Shown piece after piece: positions 1 to 6,649 of a stretch of DNA of 12,874 bases. Source of the stretch: Pseudomonadota bacterium (GTDB lineage Bacteria; Pseudomonadota; Alphaproteobacteria; Acetobacterales; Acetobacteraceae); assembly GCA_021826485.1 (NCBI GenBank), contig JAKAZX010000067.1:1-12874 (forward strand), in the 5' to 3' direction. Each line of letters opens with the position of its first letter. Position 1 is the stretch's first letter. Made by a program: the position numbers and the translations under genes. Below the pieces are notes generated by a model. It was not told the DNA's origin and searched no databases. It saw nothing but the letters and a program-made list of their open reading frames with translations.

Positions 1-1284
1 GCCCGACAGCGCCTGCAGCAGATTGTTGAAGTCGTGCGCCACCCCGCCGGTGAGCTGGCCGACCGCCTCCATCTTCTGCGCCTGCACCAGCTTGGCCTGC
101 AGGCCGGCGCGCTCGGTGATGTCGCGTGCCTCGGCGACCAGCAGGGTGACGGCCCCGGTCTCGTCGCGCACCGGCTTGAGCGAGAAGTCGAAAGTGGCAA
201 GCCGGCCGGCGCGGTCGAACATGTGCGTCTCGTGCCGCACGAAGTCACCGGCGGCGGCGGCGGCCAGACGCTCCTTCAGCTTGGCGACGGCGCGCTTCTT
301 GTTGCGCCACTGGCCGATGTCCCAGAACGGGCGCCCGATATAGTCCGCATCGGTGCCGCCGAGGAAATCCAGCGCGCTGCGGTTCAGCTCCAGCACCGCG
401 CCGTCGCGGTCCAGCAGGCCGGTGATCTGGAACACGCTGTCGAAGATGCCGCGGAACCGCCGTTCGCTGTCGCGCAGCGCCACGGTGCGGTCGGCGACTT
501 CGCGCTCCAGCGCGGCGGCCCGGTCGAACTGTTCGGTCACGTCGTGCATCACGCCGACGATGCGCAGCGGCGCGCCGCCAGAGGCATGGCTGACCACGGC
601 GCCGCGCTGCGAAACCCAGCGCCAGCCGCCCGCCGGATCGCGGAACCGGTAGGTGCTGACCAGCGACTGCGCGGTGCCGGCCAGCAGCGCCCGCAGCGCG
701 GCGGCGCGGGCGGCCCGGTCCGCCGGGTGGATGCCGGCGAGCCAGCGGTGCCAGCGTGCATCACCGCGCGCCAGCCACACCCCCGCCGGCAGCAACCCCC
801 GCGACAGGACGGCCGCACGATGATCGAGCCAGACGCGATCATGACTAACATCGATCTCATAAACCGAGACATCCGCCGCCGTGAGCGCCAGATGCAGCCG
901 CGCCTCGCTCTCGACCAGCGCCGCGCGCGTGAGGTCCGCCGAACCCAGCGCGTCCCGCAGCGCCGCCTCCCGCTGCTGCTGTGCGGCGGCGAGAGCGTTC
1001 AGCGCATCGCCGAGACGGGCGAACTCCACCGCTTCCGCGGCGGGCTTCGCGCGGGCGGTAAAATCGCCGCGCCGCAGCCGCTCGGCCACCCGCAGCAGCC
1101 GGGACACCGGCCGGCGAACCAGCGCCTCCATGCCGGCCAGGGTGAAGGCAACCGCGGAGGCGGCACCGAGGCCCATCAGCCAGACGCTGTCCTCGCCGCG
1201 GCCTTTCCCCAGGGAATCGAGCCCCACATCGATGACCAGCGCGGCGACGACGAGGAGCATCAGACGAGAAAACAGATTCCTCAT
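1..1284 (-). CDS. PAS-domain sensor histidine kinase, N-terminal part (cut by the left window edge)
   Basis: The reverse strand is open for 428 codons from ATG at 1284 to the window edge, with an in-frame TGA about 11 codons upstream of the start. Residues about 4-24 and 33-53 are hydrophobic helices joined by a very short polar loop. A HAMP-like stretch follows (about 54-100, RRPVSRLL...LRRGDF). Two PAS/PAC units come next, about 125-255 (ending IVGVMHDVTEQ) and 265-400 (ending VAEARDITER). The last visible segment is a HisKA H-box, GGVAHDFNNLL, with the predicted phosphoacceptor at His417. The ATPase domain, and any receiver domain, would lie left of the window. This H-box type is common in PAS kinases, many of them hybrids, which phosphorylate themselves and pass the phosphate to a receiver. 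With almost no periplasmic loop, sensing is probably cytoplasmic or within the membrane. The signal is unknown. GTG 1287 is an alternative start. Confidence 0.9.
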   Translation of the reverse strand, partial: MRNLFSRLMLLVVAALVIDVGLDSLGKGRGEDSVWLMGLGAASAVAFTLAGMEALVRRPVSRLLRVAERLRRGDFTARAKPAAEAVEFARLGDALNALAAAQQQREAALRDALGSADLTRAALVESEARLHLALTAADVSVYEIDVSHDRVWLDHRAAVLSRGLLPAGVWLARGDARWHRWLAGIHPADRAARAAALRALLAGTAQSLVSTYRFRDPAGGWRWVSQRGAVVSHASGGAPLRIVGVMHDVTEQFDRAAALEREVADRTVALRDSERRFRGIFDSVFQITGLLDRDGAVLELNRSALDFLGGTDADYIGRPFWDIGQWRNKKRAVAKLKERLAAAAAGDFVRHETHMFDRAGRLATFDFSLKPVRDETGAVTLLVAEARDITERAGLQAKLVQAQKMEAVGQLTGGVAHDFNNLLQALSG

Positions 1285-1425
1285 CACACTCGTCCCCGGG
1301 AGACTACGTTCTGCTCAAGCACACCCACAGGGTCGTGAAGTTCCGGCATCGATGTTCACAATTCCTTGAGCCCGAATCCTGGCCCCGGCATGTCGCGGCG
1401 TTTGATTTAGGCACATAACACGGTG

Positions 1426-1454
1426 AACGCACAACCATTGCATTTAAGTGCGTT
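1426..1454 (-). terminator. Hairpin at the gluQ stop codon, possible weak terminator
   Basis: On the minus strand the arms AACGCAC (1454-1448) and GTGCGTT (1432-1426) are perfectly complementary over 7 bp around a 15-nt loop, and the first arm begins within the gluQ stop codon. No run of T follows, so this is not a classical intrinsic terminator. It may protect the 3' end or be chance. The rest of the 169-bp gap (1285-1453) before the histidine kinase shows no gene and no convincing promoter. Confidence 0.25.
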
Positions 1455-2296
1455 TATCGAGCCATACGGGCGCGAACATCCGCAGCGGTGATTCCCGCCG
1501 CCCGCAACTTGCGCAGACTCGCGGCATGGGTCCGCTTGGCGAGTCGTTGTCCTGTCTCGTCTGTTAGCAAGCCGTGATGCGCATAGAGTGGGCTCGGCCA
1601 ATGGAGCAGGGCCTGCAGCAAACGATGAATGTGGGTCGCGGGGCGCAGATCAGTGGCCCGGGTAACAAGCGTGATACCCTGCACGGCGTCGTCGTGGGTC
1701 ACACAGACGTGATAGCTGCCAAGCGTGTCCTTGCGCCCCAGCACCACGTCGCCGAACGGTGCCGGGTCGCAGCGGATCGGCGGTTCCCCCTCCTCCGTCA
1801 CGAACAGCGGCCCGGGGAGCGTGGCGAGGGCAGCCACCATGTCGAGCCGCAGCGCGTGCGGGTGGCCGGCGGCCAAGCGGGCGGCCCGCTGGTCGGCGGA
1901 CAGCAGTCGGCAGGTGCCCGGGTAGCGCGGCCCGTCCGGCCCGTGCGGGGCGGCGGCGGACGCGGCCACTTCGTGCGCGATATCCGCGCGGGTGCAGAAG
2001 CAGGGATAGAGCAGGCCACGCGTGGCCAGCCGGTCGAGCACCGTGGCATAGTCGGCCAGATGCTGTGACTGCACGCGCACCGGCCCGTCCCAGTCCAGGC
2101 CGAGCCATTCCAGGTCCTCCAGGATGGCGGCGGCGAATTCGGGACGGCAGCGGGCAGGATCGATGTCCTCGATGCGCAGCAGGAACCGTCCGCCCGCCTC
2201 CCGCGCCCGCCGCCAGGCGGTCAGCGCGGCATAGGCATGGCCGAGATGCAGATGCCCGGTCGGGCTGGGAGCGAAACGGGTGGTCGGCGGATTCAT
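1454..2296 (-). CDS. gluQ: Glutamyl-Q tRNA(Asp) synthetase
   Basis: This 280-residue protein is a truncated paralogue of glutamyl-tRNA synthetase that lacks the anticodon-binding domain, as expected for GluQ/YadB (about 300 aa). The family attaches glutamate to queuosine at position 34 of tRNA(Asp) rather than to an acceptor end. Visible features are the class I signature at residues 7-20 (RFAPSPTGHLHLGH), putative zinc ligands Cys99, Cys101, Tyr125 and Cys129, and the core stretch GDVVLGRKDTLGSYHVCVTHDD (about 182-203, shown as two parts: GDVVLGRKDTL and GSYHVCVTHDD). The KMSKS-like loop is RLAKR (251-255), a weaker match than the KLSKQ usual in the family. The start is ATG 2296, chosen because the family begins directly with the RFAPSPTG strand; no strong ribosome site is seen. 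It is divergent from the HNH gene. Identification is firm; activity on queuosine is inferred from the family. Confidence 0.95.
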   Translation of the reverse strand: MNPPTTRFAPSPTGHLHLGHAYAALTAWRRAREAGGRFLLRIEDIDPARCRPEFAAAILEDLEWLGLDWDGPVRVQSQHLADYATVLDRLATRGLLYPCFCTRADIAHEVAASAAAPHGPDGPRYPGTCRLLSADQRAARLAAGHPHALRLDMVAALATLPGPLFVTEEGEPPIRCDPAPFGDVVLGRKDTLGSYHVCVTHDDAVQGITLVTRATDLRPATHIHRLLQALLHWPSPLYAHHGLLTDETGQRLAKRTHAASLRKLRAAGITAADVRARMAR

Positions 2297-2421
2297 GACG
2301 CGCCGGTGAATCTCCGGCCAACAGCTTGCGGCACCGCGCGGCGCGATGCCATAAGACTCGCGGTTCGCGCGCGCCAGCCTCGCCTCTGCCCGCGACCGAC
2401 GCGGAACGACGGGGGCGTTGC

Positions 2422-2982
2422 TTGCCGGATGGCGGTCAACATTTTCCTGCGCTGGTTCTGAACGCGGATTTCCGCCCGCTGTCCTATTTCCCGCTTTCGG
2501 TCTGGGCGTGGCAGGACGCTGTCAAGGCCGTGTTCCTCGACCGCGTCAGCGTGCTGAACGAATACGAGGCGGAAGTCCGCTCCCCCAGCCTGACCATGCG
2601 GCTGCCGAGCGTGATCGCGCTGAAGGATTATGTGCCCGCGGCGCGCAAGCCGGCGTTCACCCGGTTCAACGTGTTCCTGCGCGACGCCTTCGCCTGCCAG
2701 TACTGCGGGGAGCGCGAGCCGGCGCCGGACCTGACCTTCGACCACGTGATCCCGCGAAGCCGCGGCGGCCGGACCACGTGGGAGAATGTCGTCACCGCCT
2801 GCGCCGTCTGCAATCTGCGCAAGGGCAACCGGCTGCCGCGGGAATGCCACATGTTCCCCCGCCATCGGCCGTGCCAGCCCTCCACCTGGGAACTGCAGGA
2901 GAACGGACGCGCCTTCCCGCCCAACTATCTGCATGAAAGCTGGCGCGACTACCTGTACTGGGACAGCGAACTGGAAAGCTGA
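2422..2982 (+). CDS. HNH endonuclease family protein (start codon uncertain)
   Basis: The protein (186 aa from TTG 2422) opens with the conserved block LVLNADFRPLSYFPLS and WQDAVKAVFLDRV. It carries an HNH/treble-clef nuclease core: CQYC, then FDHVIPRSRGG (Asp-His pair), TTWENVV and CAVCNLRKG, so two CxxC pairs bind zinc and the His-Asn-type site binds a metal. This small family is widespread in bacteria; its substrate is not established to my knowledge. The frame has no ATG before the domain. Candidate starts are TTG 2326, preceded by a stop at 2296-2298, and TTG 2422, which lies 6 nt after a GGGGG run and gives the usual family length. ATG 2429 lies in another frame and stops at 2461; a one-base shift would join it to the domain. 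It converges on coq7 with a 14-bp gap. Nothing nearby suggests restriction-modification. Confidence 0.85.
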   Translation: MPDGGQHFPALVLNADFRPLSYFPLSVWAWQDAVKAVFLDRVSVLNEYEAEVRSPSLTMRLPSVIALKDYVPAARKPAFTRFNVFLRDAFACQYCGEREPAPDLTFDHVIPRSRGGRTTWENVVTACAVCNLRKGNRLPRECHMFPRHRPCQPSTWELQENGRAFPPNYLHESWRDYLYWDSELES

Positions 2983-2996
2983 GCGCCGCGGCGCCG

Positions 2997-3548
2997 TCAG
3001 ATGCGCTCGCTCGCGGCGATCGCGGCGCGGCAGCCGGCCTTGATCAGCCGCGTCATCAGCCGGTAGCCGGGCGCCTGCTCCGCCTGGTTGGCAAGGCCGA
3101 TGTCGCGGTGCTCCAACTCCTCCGCCCGGAACGTCTCGATCGTGCCGCGCAGCTCCGCCTCGTCGTCGCCGAGGCGAGCGGCCTGCGCCGCGTAATGCGC
3201 GTCGATCGCCTCCTCCACCGCCACGGTGCACGCCATCGCCGCGCGCGGGCCGAGCGCCGCGGTGGCGGCGCCCAGCGCGAAGCCGGCAAGGTGCCAGAGC
3301 GGCAGCAGCGCGGTCGGCCGCACCCGGCGCTCCGCCACCAGTTCGGCGAACCGGTCCAGGTGCTGCTGCTCCTGGGCCTGCATGTGGCGCAGCACCGGCC
3401 CGTGCGGGCCGCGTCCCAGCACGGCAAGCTGACCCTGATAGATGCGGCGGGCACCGTATTCGCCGGCATGGTCCACCCGGATCATGCGCGCCACCGCCGC
3501 CGCCGCGGTCGGATCGCCCGGCAGGCGGGGGGCAAGGGTGTCGTCCAT
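2997..3548 (-). CDS. coq7: Demethoxyubiquinone hydroxylase, COQ7 family
   Basis: This 183-residue di-iron carboxylate protein hydroxylates the demethoxyubiquinone ring in the penultimate step of ubiquinone synthesis, at the inner face of the membrane. The six expected iron ligands are visible: Glu30 in RVDHAGEYGA, Glu60 and His63 in AQEQQHLD, Glu112 (or 113) in VEEAIDAHY, and Glu144 and His147 in AEELEHRD. The ferritin-like bundle is complete and of normal length for the short bacterial form. ATG 3548 is 9 nt after a strong AGGAGG site that lies inside the end of dsbB, and only 3 bp separate it from the dsbB stop, so the two genes are almost certainly cotranscribed and coupled. Alphaproteobacteria commonly use Coq7 for this step instead of the flavoprotein UbiF. 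Confidence 0.97.
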   Translation of the reverse strand: MDDTLAPRLPGDPTAAAAVARMIRVDHAGEYGARRIYQGQLAVLGRGPHGPVLRHMQAQEQQHLDRFAELVAERRVRPTALLPLWHLAGFALGAATAALGPRAAMACTVAVEEAIDAHYAAQAARLGDDEAELRGTIETFRAEELEHRDIGLANQAEQAPGYRLMTRLIKAGCRAAIAASERI

Positions 3549-3551
3549 CGG

Positions 3552-4049
3552 TCAGTGCCTCCTGCGGCTCGCGGCGAGAAAGGTGGCGACGGCGGCGGAG
3601 AACGCCAAGGCATAGAGCAGGTTCAGCTCGGCGAAGGACAGCGGCAGGGCAGGCACCGGGTAGACCCCCTCGTCGCAAGGCTTGGACGGGCGGGCCGGCA
3701 TGTGGCGCAGCCGGTCGGCGATGCTGCCGCTGCCCAGCCGCGGGGCCGCGCATTCCGGCAGCGGGCTGGGCCAGGCCTGGAACTCCACCCCGACATGCAC
3801 GCCCGCCGCCGCCACCTCGGCCAGGCCGACCAGCAGCACCAGCGCGAGCATCGCGCGCCGCAGCCCGCGCGGCAGCAGCAGCCCGACCACCGCAAGCCCG
3901 ATCGCCACCCGGTACGGCCAGCGCTCGACCAAGCAGAGCGGACAGGGCACGAGGCCGCCATACCATTCCGCGGCGAAGGCGACGCCGAGCGCCAGCCCGG
4001 CCCCCAGGCCAGCCAGGACGAGGCCGAAGCGGCTCGATTGCAGGACCAT
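3552..4049 (-). CDS. dsbB: Disulfide bond formation protein B
   Basis: This 165-residue inner-membrane protein has the DsbB plan of four transmembrane helices (about 8-27, 46-61, 65-86 and 140-160). The first periplasmic loop carries the redox pair Cys36-Cys39 (CPLC; E. coli has CVLC). The second loop carries Cys100 (PEC) and Cys125 (KPCDE). Arg47 in WPYR matches the arginine near the quinone site in the family. DsbB reoxidises the periplasmic thiol oxidase DsbA and passes the electrons to ubiquinone. The downstream partner coq7 makes ubiquinone, so the two functions meet at the same quinone pool. No dsbA is in view. There is no Shine-Dalgarno before ATG 4049. A -10-like hexamer lies 6 nt upstream, so the mRNA may be leaderless. 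Start choice rests on the family beginning just before helix 1. Confidence 0.95.
   Translation of the reverse strand: MVLQSSRFGLVLAGLGAGLALGVAFAAEWYGGLVPCPLCLVERWPYRVAIGLAVVGLLLPRGLRRAMLALVLLVGLAEVAAAGVHVGVEFQAWPSPLPECAAPRLGSGSIADRLRHMPARPSKPCDEGVYPVPALPLSFAELNLLYALAFSAAVATFLAASRRRH
3558..3563 (-). promoter_or_regulatory. Ribosome binding site of coq7
   Basis: AGGAGG on the minus strand, 9 nt before ATG 3548, placed within the last codons of dsbB so that ribosomes finishing dsbB can reinitiate. It is among the best Shine-Dalgarno matches in the window. Confidence 0.75.
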
Positions 4050-4055
4050 ACCAGC

Positions 4056-4084
4056 GATATGACCGGGGTTGCCGGGGCGGGCAA
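4056..4084 (-). promoter_or_regulatory. Possible dsbB-coq7 promoter
   Basis: Reading the minus strand, TTGCCC (4084-4079), a 17-nt spacer and CATATC (4061-4056) have sigma-70 spacing, though the -10 match is poor (3 of 6). The predicted start of transcription falls on or next to ATG 4049, which would make a leaderless mRNA. Confidence 0.25.
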
Positions 4085-4085
4085 G

Positions 4086-4115
4086 TTGCGGGTCATCAAT
4101 ACGGCCGGCTAGTCT
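4086..4115 (+). promoter_or_regulatory. Possible GST promoter
   Basis: TTGCGG (4086-4091), an 18-nt spacer and TAGTCT (4110-4115) resemble a sigma-70 promoter and would start transcription near 4122, just ahead of the GST ribosome site. It faces away from dsbB in the 95-bp divergent gap. Matches are partial. Confidence 0.25.
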
Positions 4116-4131
4116 GCCATTCCGCGAGGAT

Positions 4132-4140
4132 GGAGGAGGA
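4132..4140 (+). promoter_or_regulatory. Ribosome binding site deciding the GST start
   Basis: GGAGGAGGA ends 4 nt before ATG 4145. It overlaps an in-frame ATG at 4130, so translation should begin at 4145 and not at 4130. Confidence 0.7.
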
Positions 4141-4144
4141 CGCC

Positions 4145-4768
4145 ATGCTGCGACTATGGGGCCGCACCAACTCCTCGAACGTCATGAAGGTGCTCTGGCT
4201 GCTCGACGAGCTCGGCCTCGGCTACGAGCGGATCGACGCCGGCGGCAGTTTCGGGCGCACCGAGGCGGCGGCCTACCGCGCCATGAACCCGCTCGGCCTC
4301 GTGCCGACGCTGGAGGATGACGGGTTCGCGTTGTTCGAGAGCAACGCCATCCTGCGCTACCTGTGCAGTGCCCATGCGCCCGGCAACCCGCTCTATCCGC
4401 GCGAGGCGAAGCCACGTGCCGTGGTGGATGCCTGGCTCGACTTCCAGCAGACCGCGTTGAACCGGCCGCAATCGGTGGTGTTCGGCGGTCTCGTGCGCAC
4501 CCCGCCGGCAGAGCGCGACAATGCCGCGATCTCGGCGGCGATGACGGAGGCGGGGCGCATCTGGGGGCTGCTGGATGCGCGGTTGGCCGGCCAGCCCTAT
4601 GTCGCCGGAGACGGGCTGACGATCGCCGACATCGCCTTCGGCCCGCATGTCCACCGCTGGTTCGCCATGCCGATCGCCCGGCCGGACTGCCCGCATCTGC
4701 ACGCCTGGTACGAACGCCTGATGGGCCGTCCCGCCTACCGCACCCATATCGCGCAGCCGCTGAGCTGA
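4145..4768 (+). CDS. Glutathione S-transferase family protein
   Basis: The 207-residue product has the two-domain soluble GST fold. The N-terminal thioredoxin-like domain (1-80) shows a Ser10-Ser11 pair in RTNSSNVMK, the position of the catalytic serine in theta-like bacterial GSTs. It also has the cis-proline loop NPLGLVPTL (Pro54) and the glutathione-binding FESNAILRYL (Glu65-Ser66). The helical C-terminal domain contains the folding motif DGLTIADIAFG (157-167) and ends in the usual GRPAYRTH region. Such enzymes conjugate or reduce electrophiles with glutathione in the cytoplasm; the substrate cannot be told. ATG 4145 is preferred over ATG 4130 because the ribosome site overlaps the latter. 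Its stop lies 4 bp from the stop of the convergent acyl-CoA ligase. Confidence 0.93.
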   Translation: MLRLWGRTNSSNVMKVLWLLDELGLGYERIDAGGSFGRTEAAAYRAMNPLGLVPTLEDDGFALFESNAILRYLCSAHAPGNPLYPREAKPRAVVDAWLDFQQTALNRPQSVVFGGLVRTPPAERDNAAISAAMTEAGRIWGLLDARLAGQPYVAGDGLTIADIAFGPHVHRWFAMPIARPDCPHLHAWYERLMGRPAYRTHIAQPLS

Positions 4769-4772
4769 GCGG
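4757..4772. repeat. Short inverted repeat spanning two convergent stop codons
   Basis: CCGCT (4757-4761) and AGCGG (4768-4772) form a 5-bp stem with a 6-nt loop over the GST stop and the gap to the ligase stop. No T run flanks it on either side, so at best it is a weak bidirectional hairpin. Confidence 0.25.
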
Positions 4773-6434
4773 TCAGCCAGGCGCCGCCCGCGCCTGCTCC
4801 TCCGCCACCAGCTCCTTGCGGGACAGCTTGCCGATCATGGTGTGCGGCAGCGTCGTGCGGATTTCCACCTCGCGCGGCAGTTCGATGCGCGACACCATCT
4901 GCGCCAGGAAGTCGCGCAGATCCTCCGGCGTCGCAGCCTGGCCCGGCCGCAGCGTGACGAACGCCTTGGGCGCCTGGCCGCGATAGGCATCGGGCACGCC
5001 GATCACCACCGCTTCCGCCACCGCGGGATGCTCGTACAGCGCATCCTCCAGCACGCGCGGATAGACGTTGTAGCCGCTGCACAGGATCACGTCCTTCAGT
5101 CGGTCGGTGACGTGCAGATAGCCGTCGGCGTCGAGATGCCCGACATCGCCGGTGCGCAGGGCGCCGTCCACGAAGGCGCCGGCGGTGTCCGCGTCGCGCT
5201 GCCAGTAGCCGCGCATCACCTGGGGGCCGCGGGCACAGATCTCCCCACGCTCGCCGGGCGGCAGCACCCGCCGCGGATCGGCGAGATCGCGGATTTCGAT
5301 CGTCGTGCCGGCCAGCGGCACGCCGACCGAGCCGTCCTTGATGCGCCCGTCTGGGGGATTGCAGGCCAGCACCGGCGACGCCTCGGTCAGCCCGTAGCCT
5401 TCGACGAGCTTGCAGCCGGTCAGCCGCTCGAACCGCGCGCGCACCTCCGTCGGCAGCGGCGCGCCGCCGGAAATGCAGGCGCGCAGGCTGGAAATGTCCA
5501 TGCGCCGGTGTTCGGCGGCGGCGGCGATCGCGGCATAGAGCGTCGGCACGCCGTGCAGCACGGTCGGCCGGTCACGCTGCAGCGCACGCATCACGCGGGC
5601 GATCTCGAACCGCGGATGCAGCAGCAGTTCGGCGCCGATCGCGATGCCGCAGTTCATCACCGCGGTCATGGCGAAGACATGGAAGAACGGCAGCACGCCC
5701 AGCACCCGCTCCTGCCCCGGGCGCAGGCTGGGCATATGGGCGGCGACCTGCTGGGCGTTGATGCTGACATTGGCGTGGGTCAGCATCGCGCCCTTGGGGA
5801 CGCCGGTGGTGCCGCCGGTGTATTGCAGCACCGCGACCTCCCCGGGATCGAGCGGCACCGGGTCGGGCGGGGCGTCCGCGGCGATCAGGTCGGCATGGCG
5901 GACGATGCGCGGATCGGCGGCGGGTCGCGCCATCTGCCGCCGCCTGAGCAGGCGGAACAGCGCCGCCTTCGAGGGCGGCAGCACGCCGGCCATGGGACAG
6001 ATCACCACGCGGTGCAGACCGCCGCCCTGCGCCGCTTCCAGCACCTTGTCGCAGATCATCGCCAGATCGGACACCACCATGACAGTGGTGTCGGAATCGG
6101 CGATCTGCAGGCGTAGCTCCCGCGCGACATAGAGCGGGTTGAAATTCACCACCGTCGCGCCGGCCGCCAGGGCGGCGTAGTAGAACACCACCGAATAGGG
6201 CGTGTTCGGCAGGCACAGGCCGACCCGGTCGCCCCTGCCGACGCCGAGGTCCTGCAGGCCCCGTGTCGCGCGGGCCACCCAGGCGGCCAGCGCCGCATAG
6301 GTCCAGCGGCGCCCCATGAACTCCATCGCCGGATGCAACGGAAAGCGTGCGGCCGCCCGTTCCAGCAGGACCGGGACAGGAACGGCGGAGATCGCCCCGT
6401 CCGGCGGGACATCGCGGCTTGCCGTCGCCAGCAT
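4773..6434 (-). CDS. fadD: Long-chain fatty acid-CoA ligase (acyl-CoA synthetase)
   Basis: This 553-residue ANL-superfamily enzyme activates a carboxylic acid with ATP and joins it to coenzyme A. Motifs in order: phosphate loop YTGGTTGVPKG (205-215), the A4-type aromatic region PFFHVFAMT (249-257), EGYGLTEASPV (345-355), the hinge and ATP-binding stretch LRTGDVGHLDADGYLHVTDR (426-445) followed by KDVI, and the C-terminal catalytic Lys536 in MIGKLSRKEL. Length and the SGYNVYPRVLED signature fit FadD-like long-chain ligases. Chain length cannot be read from sequence, and a medium-chain or aromatic acid substrate remains possible. ATG 6434 gives a natural N-terminus before the first conserved helix; the ribosome site is weak. 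It is divergent from the PEP-CTERM gene. No other beta-oxidation gene is adjacent. Confidence 0.92.
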   Translation of the reverse strand: MLATASRDVPPDGAISAVPVPVLLERAAARFPLHPAMEFMGRRWTYAALAAWVARATRGLQDLGVGRGDRVGLCLPNTPYSVVFYYAALAAGATVVNFNPLYVARELRLQIADSDTTVMVVSDLAMICDKVLEAAQGGGLHRVVICPMAGVLPPSKAALFRLLRRRQMARPAADPRIVRHADLIAADAPPDPVPLDPGEVAVLQYTGGTTGVPKGAMLTHANVSINAQQVAAHMPSLRPGQERVLGVLPFFHVFAMTAVMNCGIAIGAELLLHPRFEIARVMRALQRDRPTVLHGVPTLYAAIAAAAEHRRMDISSLRACISGGAPLPTEVRARFERLTGCKLVEGYGLTEASPVLACNPPDGRIKDGSVGVPLAGTTIEIRDLADPRRVLPPGERGEICARGPQVMRGYWQRDADTAGAFVDGALRTGDVGHLDADGYLHVTDRLKDVILCSGYNVYPRVLEDALYEHPAVAEAVVIGVPDAYRGQAPKAFVTLRPGQAATPEDLRDFLAQMVSRIELPREVEIRTTLPHTMIGKLSRKELVAEEQARAAPG

Positions 6435-6456
6435 GGGCAGGTTTCTAACCCTTTGG

Positions 6457-6475
6457 GTATATGATTGACGTATAC
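6457..6475. promoter_or_regulatory. Inverted repeat in the fadD / PEP-CTERM divergent gap
   Basis: GTATA (6457-6461), a 9-nt spacer, then TATAC (6471-6475) form a perfect 5-bp dyad whose centre is about 32 bp from the fadD start. An operator for a dimeric repressor is possible. The surroundings are AT-richer than the flanking genes. No hexamer pair of convincing quality defines the fadD promoter itself. Confidence 0.3.
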
Positions 6476-6587
6476 GGAAAGATGATCGCCACCCTGTCGC
6501 CTGTCAAGGCGGCGGCAGAAGGCGGCGGGAGGGCATGCGCCGCTGACATAAACGTGAATTCAACGAGTGCATTTACGAACTTAGAGG

Positions 6588-6616
6588 TTGCAAATTCGTC
6601 CCAATCCCGCAATACT
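6588..6616 (+). promoter_or_regulatory. Probable sigma-70-type promoter of the PEP-CTERM gene
   Basis: TTGCAA (6588-6593), a spacer of exactly 17 nt and AATACT (6611-6616) give 4 of 6 matches in each box. Transcription would begin near 6623, leaving a leader of about 27 nt with a G-rich ribosome site (GGTTCGGGGAG) before ATG 6650. It is the best promoter-like pair I found in the window. Confidence 0.45.
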
Positions 6617-6649
6617 GCCGCCCGTCGGGTGAGGTTCGGGGAGTACGAC

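Noticed and set aside
34..1338. 434-codon open frame on the plus strand over the histidine kinase
   Set aside because: It is low-complexity Arg/Ala/Gly-rich shadow of the minus-strand kinase, which has clear HAMP, PAS and H-box motifs.
1285..1453. Search for a tRNA, small RNA or promoter in the gluQ-kinase gap
   Set aside because: No cloverleaf, T-loop motif or paired promoter boxes were found; only the 7-bp hairpin at 1426-1454.
2297..2421. Possible tRNA remnant or attachment site between gluQ and the HNH gene
   Set aside because: A GGTTCGCG stretch recalls a T-loop but no acceptor or anticodon stem can be paired around it.
2983..2994. Perfect 12-bp palindrome GCGCCGCGGCGC between the HNH and coq7 stops
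   Set aside because: It has no loop room for a strong hairpin and no T run, and GC-only palindromes of this length are expected by chance in such DNA.
2293..3966. 557-codon open frame on the minus strand across HNH, coq7 and dsbB
   Set aside because: It overlaps three genes with clear family motifs and has only GC-rich shadow composition.
3108..4112. 334-codon open frame on the plus strand over coq7 and dsbB
   Set aside because: It is antisense to two recognised genes with no domain of its own.
4842..6116. 424-codon open frame on the plus strand over the acyl-CoA ligase
   Set aside because: It is a His/Arg/Gln-rich antisense shadow of fadD.
6553..6577. Imperfect inverted repeat CGTGAAT / ATTTACG upstream of the PEP-CTERM promoter
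   Set aside because: The arms are 7 nt with one mismatch, too weak to call beside the cleaner dyad at 6457-6475.
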